A stretch of DNA of 64,000 nucleotides from Gemmobacter nectariphilus (GTDB taxonomy: Bacteria > Pseudomonadota > Alphaproteobacteria > Rhodobacterales > Rhodobacteraceae). Under the pieces are notes generated by a model. It saw only the letters and a program-made list of their open reading frames with translations. It ran no database searches and was not told the origin of the DNA. Positions 45,062 through 57,114 of this stretch are shown here, one piece after another (position 1 is the first letter of the stretch; the number at the start of each line of letters is the position of its first letter). The stretch spans positions 333,883 to 397,882 of the forward strand of contig DYMU01000001.1 of the NCBI GenBank assembly GCA_020721445.1. Reading direction: 5' to 3'. The position numbers were made by a program, and so were the translations under genes.

Positions 45062-45505
45062 ATGTTGGACAATATGCCCCGCGGCACCATCTGTATCGAA
45101 GACATTGAAATCGGCATGTCGCGCAGCCTGACCAAGCTGATCACCGACCGCGACATCGAATTGTTTGCCGAGGTCTCGACCGACCGCAACCCCGTTCATC
45201 TGGACGACGCCTATGCCCGCGACACGATCTTTGAAGGCCGCATCGCCCATGGCATGCTGACCGCCGGTCTGATCTCGGCCGTCATCGGCGAACAGCTTCC
45301 GGGCCATGGCACTGTTTATCTTGGACAATCCCTGCGCTTCATGGCACCTGTCCGCCCCGGCGACATGGTCACGGCAGAGGTCAAGGTCTTGTCGATCGAC
45401 CACGCAAAACGCCGGGTAACCCTTGAAACCCTTGCATCCGTAGGTAAAACCGTGGTGCTGAAAGGCGAGGCGCTGGTTCTGGCGCCAAGCCGCAAGTTCG
45501 ACTGA
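45062..45505 (+). CDS. MaoC-type hydratase ((R)-specific enoyl-CoA hydratase-like)
   Basis: A 147-residue single hotdog domain. The hydratase 2 motif is present as ELFAEVSTDRNPVHLDDAYA (catalytic Asp and His) with RIAHGML downstream. PhaJ-type enzymes hydrate trans-2-enoyl-CoA to (R)-3-hydroxyacyl-CoA for polyhydroxyalkanoate or degradation pathways. The ATG at 45062 gives an N-terminus of four residues before PRGTICIED; the next in-frame ATG is possible. It is followed by ribF after 29 bases. Confidence 0.85.
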   Translation: MLDNMPRGTICIEDIEIGMSRSLTKLITDRDIELFAEVSTDRNPVHLDDAYARDTIFEGRIAHGMLTAGLISAVIGEQLPGHGTVYLGQSLRFMAPVRPGDMVTAEVKVLSIDHAKRRVTLETLASVGKTVVLKGEALVLAPSRKFD

Positions 45506-45534
45506 CGGGGGCATCGGCCCCAGACCGGGGTAGG

Positions 45535-46470
45535 ATGCTTACTCACCACTCTTGGCGCGGGCTTGACCCGGCAGCCCAAGGCGCGTCCTGCGCCATGGGC
45601 AATTTCGATGGCGTGCATCTTGGCCACCGCGCGGTGATCGACCTTGCCCGCCCCAACGCGCCCACCGACGCGCCCCTTGGCATCATCACCTTCGAGCCGC
45701 ACCCGCGTGAGGTGTTCTCGCCCGACGCCCCACCCTTCCGCCTGATGAACGCCGAGGCCCGCGCCAATCGTCTGGCCAAGCTGGGGGTGCAGCATCTGTA
45801 TGAACTGCCGTTCAACCAAGACCTTGCCGCCCTCACCCCCGAAGCCTTTGTCCGCGATGTGCTGGCGCATGGTCTTGGCGTATCGCATGTCGTGGTCGGC
45901 GCGGATTTCTGCTTTGGCCTTGGCCGAAAAGGCAAGGCCACCGACCTGCAAGCCTTTGGCGATGCTTATGGTTTTCGCACAACTATTGCCGATCTGATCC
46001 ATACCAGCGGCCTGCCGATCTCGTCCTCGGCGATCCGTCAGGCCCTGACCGAAGGCCGCCCCCGCGATGCAGCCAGCATGCTGGGCCACTGGCACCGGAT
46101 CGAGGGCGAGGTGATCCACGGCGAAAAGCGCGGCCGCGACCTGGGCTACCCCACCGCCAACATGTCGGTGGCGGGCCTGCACCTGCCGCGCTTTGGCGTC
46201 TATGCGGTCAAGGCCGATGTGCTGACCGGCCCGCACAAGGGCAGCTATGATGGCGCGGCCAGCCTTGGCGTGCGGCCGATGTTTGGCGTCAATCAGCCGA
46301 ACCTTGAAACCCATCTGCTGGATCTCAAGGGTGATCTTTACGGCGCGCATCTGTCGATCGCCTTTGTCGATTACCTGCGCCCCGAGATGAAGTTTGACAG
46401 CCTGCCCGCGCTGATCACCCAGATGGATGCCGATTGCGCCCGCGCCCGCAGCATCCTGTCCGCCCTGTAA
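45535..46470 (+). CDS. ribF: Bifunctional riboflavin kinase / FAD synthetase
   Basis: A 311-residue cytoplasmic enzyme that makes FMN then FAD. The N-terminal nucleotidyltransferase has MGNFDGVHLGH and the SSSAIRQAL motif. The C-terminal flavokinase has RDLGYPTANM and SLGVRPMFG plus a late Glu. It is normal in size. It sits between the MaoC gene and the YcgN-type gene, all in the same direction. Confidence 0.95.
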   Translation: MLTHHSWRGLDPAAQGASCAMGNFDGVHLGHRAVIDLARPNAPTDAPLGIITFEPHPREVFSPDAPPFRLMNAEARANRLAKLGVQHLYELPFNQDLAALTPEAFVRDVLAHGLGVSHVVVGADFCFGLGRKGKATDLQAFGDAYGFRTTIADLIHTSGLPISSSAIRQALTEGRPRDAASMLGHWHRIEGEVIHGEKRGRDLGYPTANMSVAGLHLPRFGVYAVKADVLTGPHKGSYDGAASLGVRPMFGVNQPNLETHLLDLKGDLYGAHLSIAFVDYLRPEMKFDSLPALITQMDADCARARSILSAL

Positions 46471-46492
46471 CCCTTTGCCCCAAGGCCCAACC

Positions 46493-46936
46493 ATGCGTCC
46501 GAAGTTCTGGGAAACCATCCCGCTTGCGAAACTGACGCCCGCCGAATGGGAGGCGCTGTGTGACGGCTGCGGCAAATGCTGCCTGAACAAGATCGAATAC
46601 GAAGACACCGGCGAGGTCGAATATACCCGCGTTGCCTGCCGCCTGCTGGATGGCGAAACCTGCCGCTGCACCCAATACCCGATCCGCAAGCAATTCGTGC
46701 CCGATTGCGTGCAACTGTCGCCAAAGACCCTGCCGAAGATCGCCTATTGGATGCCGCGCACCTGCGCCTACCGCATCTTGTATCAGGGCGGGGTGCTGCC
46801 CGACTGGCACCCATTGCTGACCGGCGATCCCGACAGCACCCACAAGGCCGGCATGTCGGTGCGCGGCTGGACGGTGCCCGAGTTCGAGGTGTCGGAAGAC
46901 GATTGGGAAGACTATGTGATCGAGGAAAAGCCCTGA
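46493..46936 (+). CDS. YcgN-type cysteine-cluster protein
   Basis: A 147-residue protein. LCDGCGKCCLNK (residues 22-33) and a later CRLLDGETCRCTQYP with downstream DC and TC match the YcgN/UPF0260 family, predicted to bind zinc or iron. There is no signal peptide. Its stop shares the A of the next gene's ATG (TGATG), so translational coupling to the aldolase is likely. Confidence 0.88.
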   Translation: MRPKFWETIPLAKLTPAEWEALCDGCGKCCLNKIEYEDTGEVEYTRVACRLLDGETCRCTQYPIRKQFVPDCVQLSPKTLPKIAYWMPRTCAYRILYQGGVLPDWHPLLTGDPDSTHKAGMSVRGWTVPEFEVSEDDWEDYVIEEKP

Positions 46937-47964
46937 TGTTCTTCGCCTCTGACAACGGCTCGGGTGCCACGCCCGAAGTGATGGCCGCGCTTGCCCGCGC
47001 CAACGACGGCTATACCCGTGGCTATGGCGCTGACGATCTGACCGCCCGCGTCACCGCCGAACTGCGCCGGGTGTTTGACGCCCCCGATGCCGTGGTGCAT
47101 CTGGTGGCCACCGGCACGGCGGCCAATGCGCTTGCGCTGGCCTGTCTTGTGCAGCCGTGGCAGGCCACGTTCTGCCATCGTCACGCCCATATTGCCGAAG
47201 ACGAATGCGGCGCGCCCGAGTTTTTCTCGGCCGGGGCCAAGCTGGTGCTGGTGGGTGGCGCGCATGGCGTGATGGACGGCCAAGCCCTTGCGAACGCGCT
47301 GGAAACCACCGGCGGCAGCGTGCATGGCGTGCAGCGTGGCGCGCTTTCGCTGACCAATGTCACCGAGGCGGGCACCGTCTATACCCCCGCCCAGATCGCC
47401 GATCTGACCGCCCTTGCCCGCGCCCATGGCCTGCCCTGCCATCTGGATGGCGCGCGCTTTGCCAATGCGCTTGCCGCCACCGGGGCAACACCGGCGCAGA
47501 TGACATGGCAGGCCGGAATTGACGTTCTGTCCTTTGGCGGCACCAAGAACGGCTGCCTTGGGGTCGAGGCGGTGATCTTCTTCGATCCGGCCAAGGATTG
47601 GGAGTTTCAGTTGCGCCGCAAACGCGCCGGGCATCTGTTTTCCAAGAACCGCTACCTTGCCGCCCAGCTTGACGGTTATCTGCAAGACGGGCTTTGGCTG
47701 GCCCGTGCGGCCCATGCCAATGCGATGGCCGCGCGTCTGGCCGCAGGTCTGGCGCAGATGCCTGATATCCACCAGACCCACCCGGTGCAGGCCAATGTCA
47801 TGTTCCCCGAGTGGCCCGCAGGCACCCATGACAGGCTGGAGGCGGCGGGCGCGGTCTACTACCGCTATCCCGCCCCAACCGGGCGCGAGGGCGCGCGGCT
47901 TGTGACATCCTGGAGCACGACCGAGGCAGACGTGGATGCCTTCCTGTCGGCGCTGCGCGGCTGA
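46936..47964 (+). CDS. ltaE: Low-specificity L-threonine aldolase
   Basis: A 342-residue PLP enzyme that splits threonine to glycine and acetaldehyde. FASDNGSGATPEVMAAL begins the fold. The PLP-lysine block is FGGTKNGCLGVEAV, with DGARFANAL upstream. The active-site His is within HRHAHIAEDECGAPEFF. It follows the YcgN-type gene with overlap. Confidence 0.93.
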   Translation: MFFASDNGSGATPEVMAALARANDGYTRGYGADDLTARVTAELRRVFDAPDAVVHLVATGTAANALALACLVQPWQATFCHRHAHIAEDECGAPEFFSAGAKLVLVGGAHGVMDGQALANALETTGGSVHGVQRGALSLTNVTEAGTVYTPAQIADLTALARAHGLPCHLDGARFANALAATGATPAQMTWQAGIDVLSFGGTKNGCLGVEAVIFFDPAKDWEFQLRRKRAGHLFSKNRYLAAQLDGYLQDGLWLARAAHANAMAARLAAGLAQMPDIHQTHPVQANVMFPEWPAGTHDRLEAAGAVYYRYPAPTGREGARLVTSWSTTEADVDAFLSALRG

Positions 47965-47973
47965 CGGCAGGCG

Positions 47974-48567
47974 TTACAGTTTGCCCGACAAGAACAGGTC
48001 CAGATCGTCCAGCCGGTCCTGCCCCCAGAACCTTTCCTCGCCCACGATATAGAAGGGCACGCCGAACACCCCGCGCGATACCGCCTCTTCCAGATTGGCC
48101 GCATAGGTCTCGGCCCCGACCAGCAACCCGCTGTCGGCAAGCTTGGGGTCAAACCCATGGGAGGCAAGGATATCCTTTACCACTGCGTCATCGGCAATGT
48201 CGCGATCCTCGGCCCAGACCGCGCGGCAAAAAGCATGCACCAGCGGCCCGACAGCCGCACCAGTGCGCGCCGCCGCGATGATCGCATAGGCCGATGGTGC
48301 CGGATTGGCGGGGAAATACGCAGGCTGCAGGTTCAGCTTTAACCCGGCCTTCACGGCCTGCCTGCGCAGTTCTTGCAAACGATAGGCGCGGCGGCTTTCA
48401 TGACGCTCGGCCAGCATCTTGCCCCCGGTGCGTGGAAACAAGGCTGTCGTATCCACAGGCTTGTAGGCAATCGTTGCCCCATGGTGCGCCGCGATCTGTT
48501 CCAGCCGGGTGCCGGAAAGGTAGGTGAAGGGAGAGATGGTCGAGAAAAAGTAGTCGATCTGCGTCAT
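47974..48567 (-). CDS. DsbA-fold 2-hydroxychromene-2-carboxylate isomerase-like protein
   Basis: A 197-residue kappa-GST-like protein. FFSTISPFTYLSG near the N-terminus has the catalytic Ser in place of a DsbA Cys. RGVFGVPFYIVGEERFWGQDRLD carries the cis-Pro and glutathione site. Family members isomerise chromene carboxylates in naphthalene breakdown, but many paralogs have unknown substrates. It converges with the aldolase gene by a nine-base gap. Confidence 0.88.
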   Translation of the reverse strand: MTQIDYFFSTISPFTYLSGTRLEQIAAHHGATIAYKPVDTTALFPRTGGKMLAERHESRRAYRLQELRRQAVKAGLKLNLQPAYFPANPAPSAYAIIAAARTGAAVGPLVHAFCRAVWAEDRDIADDAVVKDILASHGFDPKLADSGLLVGAETYAANLEEAVSRGVFGVPFYIVGEERFWGQDRLDDLDLFLSGKL

Positions 48568-48658
48568 TTCTTGTGTCTGCCCCCGGCATCGGTTTGCAAG
48601 ACCCTAGCCGGGTGATAAGCGGTGTCAACGTTCCGATTCCGAGGCCCCGGAGAAGAAA

Positions 48659-49675
48659 ATGCCGCAGACCGAACCCCAACTCATTTCCGGCAACGCCAAC
48701 ATGTCACTGGCAAAAGCCATTGCCCGCCGCATGTCGGTGCATCGCGGCATGTCGGTGGGTCTGGTTGACGCCCGCATCGAACGCTTCAACGATCAGGAAA
48801 TCTTCGTCGAGGTGTTCGAGAATGTGCGGGGTGAGGATATGTATATCATCCAGCCCACCTCGAACCCGGCCAACGACAACCTGATGGAACTGTTGATCAT
48901 GACCGATGCGCTGCGCCGGTCATCGGCGGCCCGCATCACCGCCGTGATCCCCTATTTCGGCTATGCCCGCCAAGACCGCCGCGCCAAGGCCCGCACGCCG
49001 ATTTCGGCCAAGCTGGTGGCGAACCTGATCACCCGTGCCGGTGTTGACCGCGTGCTGACGCTGGACCTGCATGCCGCGCAGATCCAGGGGTTTTTCGACA
49101 TTCCGGTGGACAACCTTTATGCCAGCCCGGTGTTTGCGCTGGATATCGAGCATCACTTCAAAGGCCACATGAATGAATTGATGGTGGTCTCGCCCGATGT
49201 GGGCGGCGTGGCGCGGGCGCGCGAACTGGCCAAACGGATCAACGCACCCTTGGCGATTGTAGACAAACGCCGCGAAAAGGTGGGCGAGATTGCCGGGATG
49301 ACGGTGATCGGTGACGTGACCGGCAAGAAATGCCTGATCGTGGATGACATGTGCGATACGGCGGGCACCTTGTGCAAGGCCGCCGAGGTGCTGATGGAGG
49401 CAGGGGCCACCGAGGTTCACAGCTATATCACCCATGGCGTGATGTCGGGACCGGCGGTGGAGCGCATCCGCAATTCGGCAATGAAATCGCTTGTCATCAC
49501 CGACTCCATCGAGCAAGGCGACAAGGCCAAGGAAGCGCCGAATATCCGCATCGTGCCGACCGCGCCGATGTTTGCCCAAGCGATCCTGAACATCTGGAAC
49601 GGCACCTCGGTGTCGTCCCTGTTTGAGACGGAAACCTTGGTGCCGATCTATGAAGGCATGTATCAGCGCGGGTGA
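48659..49675 (+). CDS. prs: Ribose-phosphate pyrophosphokinase
   Basis: A 338-residue enzyme that makes PRPP from ribose-5-phosphate and ATP for nucleotide, His and Trp synthesis. [52 protein letters not shown] and the PRPP loop [14 protein letters not shown] are present in order. The start is ATG 48659 ([14 protein letters not shown]), close to the family N-terminus. Confidence 0.96.
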   Translation: MPQTEPQLISGNANMSLAKAIARRMSVHRGMSVGLVDARIERFNDQEIFVEVFENVRGEDMYIIQPTSNPANDNLMELLIMTDALRRSSAARITAVIPYFGYARQDRRAKARTPISAKLVANLITRAGVDRVLTLDLHAAQIQGFFDIPVDNLYASPVFALDIEHHFKGHMNELMVVSPDVGGVARARELAKRINAPLAIVDKRREKVGEIAGMTVIGDVTGKKCLIVDDMCDTAGTLCKAAEVLMEAGATEVHSYITHGVMSGPAVERIRNSAMKSLVITDSIEQGDKAKEAPNIRIVPTAPMFAQAILNIWNGTSVSSLFETETLVPIYEGMYQRG

Positions 49676-49787
49676 TGCACCCGAATGGGCCCTTGTGGGT
49701 AGGCGGTGAAACCCGGGGCACCACAAGCGCCTTTGCCATCACCCGCCGGGCCCGCGGAAGTTTGGGCTACGGCGCGGGTGGCTGGGG

Positions 49788-50138
49788 TCAGTCGATATCC
49801 CAAACGTCTTCATCCGCCACCGGGCCGATCGCCAGCCAGTCGGCACGGATGCGGGCGATACGGGTGTCGCCCCACGTTCGGAACACCAGATGAAAGCCGG
49901 CCTCGGTGACATGTTCCGCCGTCAGATCACCGCGGGCCGTGGTTTTGTGGTCGATGTCCCACATCGTGATGCCAACATGCACCATCGGCGCCACGCGAAA
50001 TGGTTCCTTGAACTGTACGATATGGCGGCTTTCCCGGTCGCCTTCACCTGTCCACATCACACCGCCATGGGCGAAGTCCGAAAACATCACGCGCGATCCC
50101 TGCGCGATGCCAAGACTGCCGGTGTGAAAACGCTTCAT
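49788..50138 (-). CDS. H-type lectin domain protein
   Basis: A 116-residue protein consisting of one H-type lectin domain: QFKEPFRVAPMVHVGITMWDID, TEAGFHLVFRTWGDTRIARIRADWLAIG. These domains bind GalNAc-like sugars in invertebrates. The bacterial single-domain forms are uncharacterised. No signal peptide is seen. The ATG chosen gives MKRFHTGSLGIAQG; the longer frame upstream is not family-like. Confidence 0.78.
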   Translation of the reverse strand: MKRFHTGSLGIAQGSRVMFSDFAHGGVMWTGEGDRESRHIVQFKEPFRVAPMVHVGITMWDIDHKTTARGDLTAEHVTEAGFHLVFRTWGDTRIARIRADWLAIGPVADEDVWDID

Positions 50139-50257
50139 TCGAATGACCCTTCCCAAGCTGCGGCTTGCCGCACGACCTTGGCATAAATGTGGCCCATGAA
50201 ATGGCTCAGGCCCCAGCATATGCCGGGGCCTGAGCCATGATCAATCACGACGGGGTG

Positions 50258-50644
50258 TCAGGCCCCGGTTGCCGCCCGCAGCGCCATCATGTCGGCCACG
50301 GTTTTCTCGGCGGCGTCCTTGTCTTCTGCGATCGACGCGGCATCCCGCACCTCGGCCAGGAAACTGTCCATCAGAGCGGGGGTTGCCTCTTCGATCGGCA
50401 CCGCGCGTTCAGCCAGAACCGAAACGCTGGTGGCGCTGATTTCGGCAAAGCCACCGATCACCACATAAGATTTGATGCCATCCGTCGCCACCACTTTCAG
50501 CACGCCGGGGCGCAGGGTGGTGATGGTGGGGGCGTGCCCCTCCATCGCCGTCAGGTCACCATCGGCGCCCGGGATCTGCACCTCGGTGGCCTGAACCGAC
50601 GCAAGGCGCCGTTCCGGGCTGACGAGGTCGAACTGAACTGCCAT
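50258..50644 (-). CDS. atpC: ATP synthase F1 epsilon subunit
   Basis: A 128-residue subunit of the central stalk. The N-terminal beta-sandwich [26 protein letters not shown] and [13 protein letters not shown] are typical. The C-terminal helical part is short, as usual in Alphaproteobacteria. It is the last gene of the F1 operon, 12 bases after atpD. Confidence 0.95.
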   Translation of the reverse strand: MAVQFDLVSPERRLASVQATEVQIPGADGDLTAMEGHAPTITTLRPGVLKVVATDGIKSYVVIGGFAEISATSVSVLAERAVPIEEATPALMDSFLAEVRDAASIAEDKDAAEKTVADMMALRAATGA

Positions 50645-50656
50645 TGTCGCTCTCCC

Positions 50657-52983
<2,327 letters not shown>

Positions 52984-53003
52984 GTCCCTGTCCTTTCAGA
53001 CGA

Positions 53004-54542
53004 TCAAGCGAAGGTGCTGGCGAATTCAGCGATAGCCGACTTCAGCTTCTGCTCATCTGCGCCCTTGATTTTCGGGTCAGCCGAGGTGATCCAGTCCAGG
53101 ATATCCTTGCGCTGGTTGCGCAGGAAGGACAACAGCCCCGCCTCGAACCGGCCCACATCCTTGACCGCCACCTTGTCGAGGAAGCCCGCCGTGCCTGCAT
53201 AGATCACGCAGACGATTTCGGCGTTCGACAGCGGTGAATACTGGTTTTGCTTCATCAACTCGGTCAGGCGCGCGCCACGGGCCAGCAATTGCTGAGTCGA
53301 GGCATCAAGGTCCGAGCCGAACTGGGCAAAGGCCGCCATTTCGCGATACTGGGCGAGGCTCAGTTTCACCGGGCCAGCCACAGTCTTCATCGAATTGGTC
53401 TGGGCAGACGAGCCGACGCGCGACACCGACAGACCGGTGTTCACGGCCGGGCGGATGCCCTGATAGAACAGTTCGGTTTCGAGGAAAATCTGGCCATCGG
53501 TGATCGAGATCACGTTCGTCGGAATGAAGGCCGACACGTCGCCGCCCTGGGTTTCGATGATCGGCAGTGCGGTCAGCGAGCCCGAGCCGAAATCGGCGTT
53601 CAGCTTGGCCGAACGCTCGAGCAGGCGCGAGTGCAGGTAGAACACGTCGCCCGGATAGGCCTCGCGGCCCGGCGGACGGCGCAAGAGCAGCGACATCTGA
53701 CGATAGGCAACGGCCTGTTTCGACAGGTCATCATAGATGATCAGCGCATGACGACCATTGTCACGGAAGAACTCGGCCATTGCGGTTGCCGAATAGGGTG
53801 CCAGAAACTGCATCGGTGCCGGATCCGAGGCGGTGGCAGCCACCACGATGGTGTATTTGATCGCGCCGGTTTCTTCGAGCTTTTTCACCAGCTGCGCCAC
53901 GGTCGACCGCTTCTGGCCGATGGCGACATAGATGCAATACAGCTTTTTCGATTCATCGTCGCCAGCAGCGTCGTTGTAGGACTTCTGGTTCAGGATGGTG
54001 TCAAGCGCCACGGCGGTCTTGCCTGTCTGACGGTCGCCGATGATCAACTCACGCTGGCCGCGGCCAACCGGGATCATGGCGTCAACGGCCTTCAGGCCGG
54101 TCGCCATCGGTTCATGCACCGACTGACGCGGGATGATGCCCGGGGCCTTGACGTCAGCCACGCGGCGTTCGGTCGTGGCGATCGCGCCCTTGCCGTCGAT
54201 CGGGTTGCCAAGGCCATCGACAACGCGGCCCAGCAGGGCGTTGCCAGCCGGCACGTCCACGATGGCCTTGGTGCGCTTGACGACGTCACCTTCCTTGATG
54301 TCCTGGTCCGAGCCGAAGATCACCACGCCGACGTTGTCGACTTCAAGGTTCAGCGCCATCCCGCGGATGCCGCCGGGAAATTCAACCATCTCACCGGCCT
54401 GAACGTTGTCCAGCCCGTGAACGCGGGCGATACCGTCGCCCACACTCAGCACGCGGCCAACTTCTGTCACCTCGGCGTCCTGGCCAAAGTTCTTGATCTG
54501 CTCTTTCAGGATCGCAGAGATCTCAGCAGCCTGAATTCCCAT
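53004..54542 (-). CDS. atpA: ATP synthase F1 alpha subunit
   Basis: A 512-residue regulatory subunit. The P-loop is [44 protein letters not shown] and the [13 protein letters not shown] block follow. The ATG overlaps the atpH stop (TGATG arrangement), showing translational coupling; a GTG one codon earlier is less likely. Confidence 0.97.
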   Translation of the reverse strand: MGIQAAEISAILKEQIKNFGQDAEVTEVGRVLSVGDGIARVHGLDNVQAGEMVEFPGGIRGMALNLEVDNVGVVIFGSDQDIKEGDVVKRTKAIVDVPAGNALLGRVVDGLGNPIDGKGAIATTERRVADVKAPGIIPRQSVHEPMATGLKAVDAMIPVGRGQRELIIGDRQTGKTAVALDTILNQKSYNDAAGDDESKKLYCIYVAIGQKRSTVAQLVKKLEETGAIKYTIVVAATASDPAPMQFLAPYSATAMAEFFRDNGRHALIIYDDLSKQAVAYRQMSLLLRRPPGREAYPGDVFYLHSRLLERSAKLNADFGSGSLTALPIIETQGGDVSAFIPTNVISITDGQIFLETELFYQGIRPAVNTGLSVSRVGSSAQTNSMKTVAGPVKLSLAQYREMAAFAQFGSDLDASTQQLLARGARLTELMKQNQYSPLSNAEIVCVIYAGTAGFLDKVAVKDVGRFEAGLLSFLRNQRKDILDWITSADPKIKGADEQKLKSAIAEFASTFA

Positions 54543-55129
54543 CACCCAACCTCTTTCATTGCATTCTGGAGAGCCGCAAGCTTTGCCTTGACCGAGGTGT
54601 CTATCATGGTCGAGCCGAGCTTGACGACAAGGCCGCCGATAAGACTTTCATCGACGGTGGTTTTCAATTTCACGGTCTTGCCGACACGCGCCTGCAGCGT
54701 TGCGGCAAGCGTTTTCGCCTGTGCGGCGGTCAGCGCGGTGGCCGAGACCACTTCGGCTGTCATCTCGCCCTTTTCGGCGGCGATGCGGGCGGAAAGACTG
54801 GTCAGCAGGTAGGGCAACACGAACAGGCGGCGCTTGGATGCCATCAGTTGCAAGGTGTTGGCCGTCAGCGCCGACAGGCCCATCTTGGCGGCAATCGCCG
54901 CCATTGCGGCGGCCTGATCGTCGCGGCTGATCACGGGCGACGAAATCAAGGTCCCGAAATCTGCGCTGGTGGACAGAGCGGCAGTCAGCGCGTCGGTATC
55001 GGCCTCAAGGGCCGCAAGGGCCGATGTTTCCTTTGCCAGCTCGAACAGAGCAGTGGCGTAACGCGCGGCGATGCCGGAGGAGATCGAAGCTGGTTCGGAC
55101 ACGTCATCCCTTCCGTTGTCTTGGCTCAT
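54542..55129 (-). CDS. atpH: ATP synthase F1 delta (OSCP) subunit
   Basis: A 195-residue stalk protein that ties F1 to F0. [16 protein letters not shown] near the N-terminus and [27 protein letters not shown] at the C-terminus are family hallmarks. The start at 55129 has AAGGG upstream ([10 protein letters not shown]). It leads atpHAGDC; F0 genes are not in this window, which is usual for this group. Confidence 0.93.
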   Translation of the reverse strand: MSQDNGRDDVSEPASISSGIAARYATALFELAKETSALAALEADTDALTAALSTSADFGTLISSPVISRDDQAAAMAAIAAKMGLSALTANTLQLMASKRRLFVLPYLLTSLSARIAAEKGEMTAEVVSATALTAAQAKTLAATLQARVGKTVKLKTTVDESLIGGLVVKLGSTMIDTSVKAKLAALQNAMKEVG

Positions 55130-55195
55130 CCCTTCATTGCGAAGGTCAGAGGCCGCCAATGGCGCATACGCAGATATGCGTCTTGATTTCGGGCG

Positions 55196-55224
55196 TCTCT
55201 AGCAGAGCTATGCGCACCCCGCAA
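55196..55224 (-). promoter_or_regulatory. Candidate promoter of the atp operon
   Basis: On the minus strand TTGCGG (55219-55224), 17-base spacer and TAGAGA (55196-55201). A small hairpin (CGCATA-N6-TATGCG) lies in the leader before atpH. Hexamer matches are partial, so this is tentative. Confidence 0.3.
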
Positions 55225-55363
55225 CCGGGTTGGTCGCCTATTCGTGAACGTTCAAGTCGCCTTTCGCAGGCTGTTAGCGCCGCCTGCACCGGTTTGCCAC
55301 TCTGTGAAGCGGGAACGTAACGTTTTTATGCAGTTCTTGAGGAATCGCCTGCCTGTTTTGTGA

Positions 55364-56110
55364 TCATTCAAGCGGGGTTGGCACCGGCTGCCCAACCCCT
55401 TCCAACACCCGAAGCGGGCGCCGGACGGCGGCTGCAAGGCCACCCCGGGTTGGGGCATAGACCTGCTTGGAGGCCTCGACCATCAGCACGCCGCCCACCA
55501 GCCATGGGGCCCGCTTGCCGATGCCTTCCCAGAAATCGGCGGTGCGCAGCCAGAAGCCCGCGGTGGACGGCGGCGCAAAAAGTGCCGCAACCGCGCGTTC
55601 CGGGGTAAAATCGTGGCGTTTCAATTGGGCTTCCAGCTGGCTGACGCTGTAAGGATGGCCAAATCCGAACGGCGTGCCATCGCGGCGGGACCACAGGCCC
55701 GACCGGTTTGGAACGATGAACAGCGCCCGCCCGCCGGGGCCAAGCACGCGGTGCGCCTCTTCCAAAACCGCCGTCGGGTGCTCCGAGGTTTCCAGCCCGT
55801 GCATCAGCACCAGCCGATCCACCAGCCCGGTGGGCAGCGGCCAGGCAGTTTCCTCGCTCAGGACGCTGACATTCTTCATCGCGGCGGGCCACGGCATCAC
55901 CCCTTGCGGGCCGGGCATCAGGGCAATCACCCGGCGCGACCGCTCCAGATACGGCCGCAGCAAGGGGGCCGCAAAGCCAAAGCCTGCGACAGTTTGCCCG
56001 GCAGCCGGAGGCCAGAATGCGACCATCTGCTCACGGATTGCGCGTTGGGCCACACGGCCAAGCTGGGTGCGGTAATAGAAGTTGCGCAGATCAAGCACAT
56101 CAAGGTGCAT
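55364..56110 (-). CDS. Class I SAM-dependent methyltransferase
   Basis: A 248-residue protein. After an N-terminal helix region ([22 protein letters not shown]), [16 protein letters not shown] corresponds to a loose motif [46 protein letters not shown] carries the motif IV-V pattern of small-molecule methyltransferases. It is divergent from the GloB-type gene with a 63-base gap. This pairing suggests shared control. Confidence 0.78.
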   Translation of the reverse strand: MHLDVLDLRNFYYRTQLGRVAQRAIREQMVAFWPPAAGQTVAGFGFAAPLLRPYLERSRRVIALMPGPQGVMPWPAAMKNVSVLSEETAWPLPTGLVDRLVLMHGLETSEHPTAVLEEAHRVLGPGGRALFIVPNRSGLWSRRDGTPFGFGHPYSVSQLEAQLKRHDFTPERAVAALFAPPSTAGFWLRTADFWEGIGKRAPWLVGGVLMVEASKQVYAPTRGGLAAAVRRPLRVLEGVGQPVPTPLE

Positions 56111-56173
56111 TGCGGACAAACCTTTTTCCGGGTCATGCTGTGTCCTACCATAGATGGATTCCGGGGGAAAACC

Positions 56174-56941
56174 ATGCCACTTGACCTTGTGACGATCCCC
56201 TGCCGGACCGACAATTACGCCTATCTGATCCACGACGCCACGACCGGGGCCACCGCTGTGGTGGATGTGCCTGACGCGGTCCCGATCCTTGCCGAACTGA
56301 CAGCGCGCGGCTGGAGGCTGGACGATATCCTGATCACCCATCACCACGACGACCATATAGCCGGCGTCGGCGCAGTGCGGGCCGCCACCGGCGCGCGGGT
56401 CTGCGGCGCGCTGGCCGATGCGCACCGTCTGCCCCCTCTCGACCTTGCGCTGACCGAGGGAGACACGGTTGCGATCGGGGCCGAGGTTGCCCGCGTGATC
56501 GACGTGCCGGGCCACACCATCGGCCACATCGCGTATCATTTCCCGGCGTCGGGTCTGGTCTTCACCGGCGACAGCCTGATGGCCGCCGGCTGCGGGCGAT
56601 TGTTCGAGGGCACACCCGAAATGATGTGGGCCAGCCTGTCAAAACTGGCGGCCTTGCCAGCAGACACGCAGGTCTATTCGGGCCATGAATACACGGCGTC
56701 AAACATCCGTTTCGCCCTGTCTCTTGAACCCGACAATTCCGCGCTTATGTTGCAATCAGCGGAAGTTGAGGCGAGGCGCAAGGCGGGTCGCCCGACCGTG
56801 CCGTCGAGCTTGTCCGAAGAACTGGCAACCAACCCGTTCCTGCGCGCAGGTCTGCCGCAGATCAAGGCCACACTGGGAATGACAGACGCCAGCGATGCGG
56901 CGACTTTTGCCGAGATCCGCAGGCGCAAAGACCGGTTCTGA
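56174..56941 (+). CDS. gloB: Hydroxyacylglutathione hydrolase (glyoxalase II)
   Basis: A 255-residue metallo-beta-lactamase-fold enzyme that cleaves S-lactoylglutathione. The metal motif is THHHDDH (55-61), then [24 protein letters not shown] and the bridging Asp. [13 protein letters not shown] and the C-terminal NPFLRAG match the glutathione-binding domain of GloB. The size is normal. Confidence 0.94.
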   Translation: MPLDLVTIPCRTDNYAYLIHDATTGATAVVDVPDAVPILAELTARGWRLDDILITHHHDDHIAGVGAVRAATGARVCGALADAHRLPPLDLALTEGDTVAIGAEVARVIDVPGHTIGHIAYHFPASGLVFTGDSLMAAGCGRLFEGTPEMMWASLSKLAALPADTQVYSGHEYTASNIRFALSLEPDNSALMLQSAEVEARRKAGRPTVPSSLSEELATNPFLRAGLPQIKATLGMTDASDAATFAEIRRRKDRF

Positions 56942-57114
56942 CCGGCTCTGCCCAAGCGCCGATCACTTTTGATGTGAGTTTCAGTGTTTAAGGTCGCGGA
57001 ACGATAATTCTGCTTGAAGTGCGGAAAATAAAACCGAACTTTAAGAATATGAGGCAACGGTGGGTGCGGGTTGCTGACGCCCGGTCCACCCCGAGTAACA
57101 GGAGCACGCAGCAA

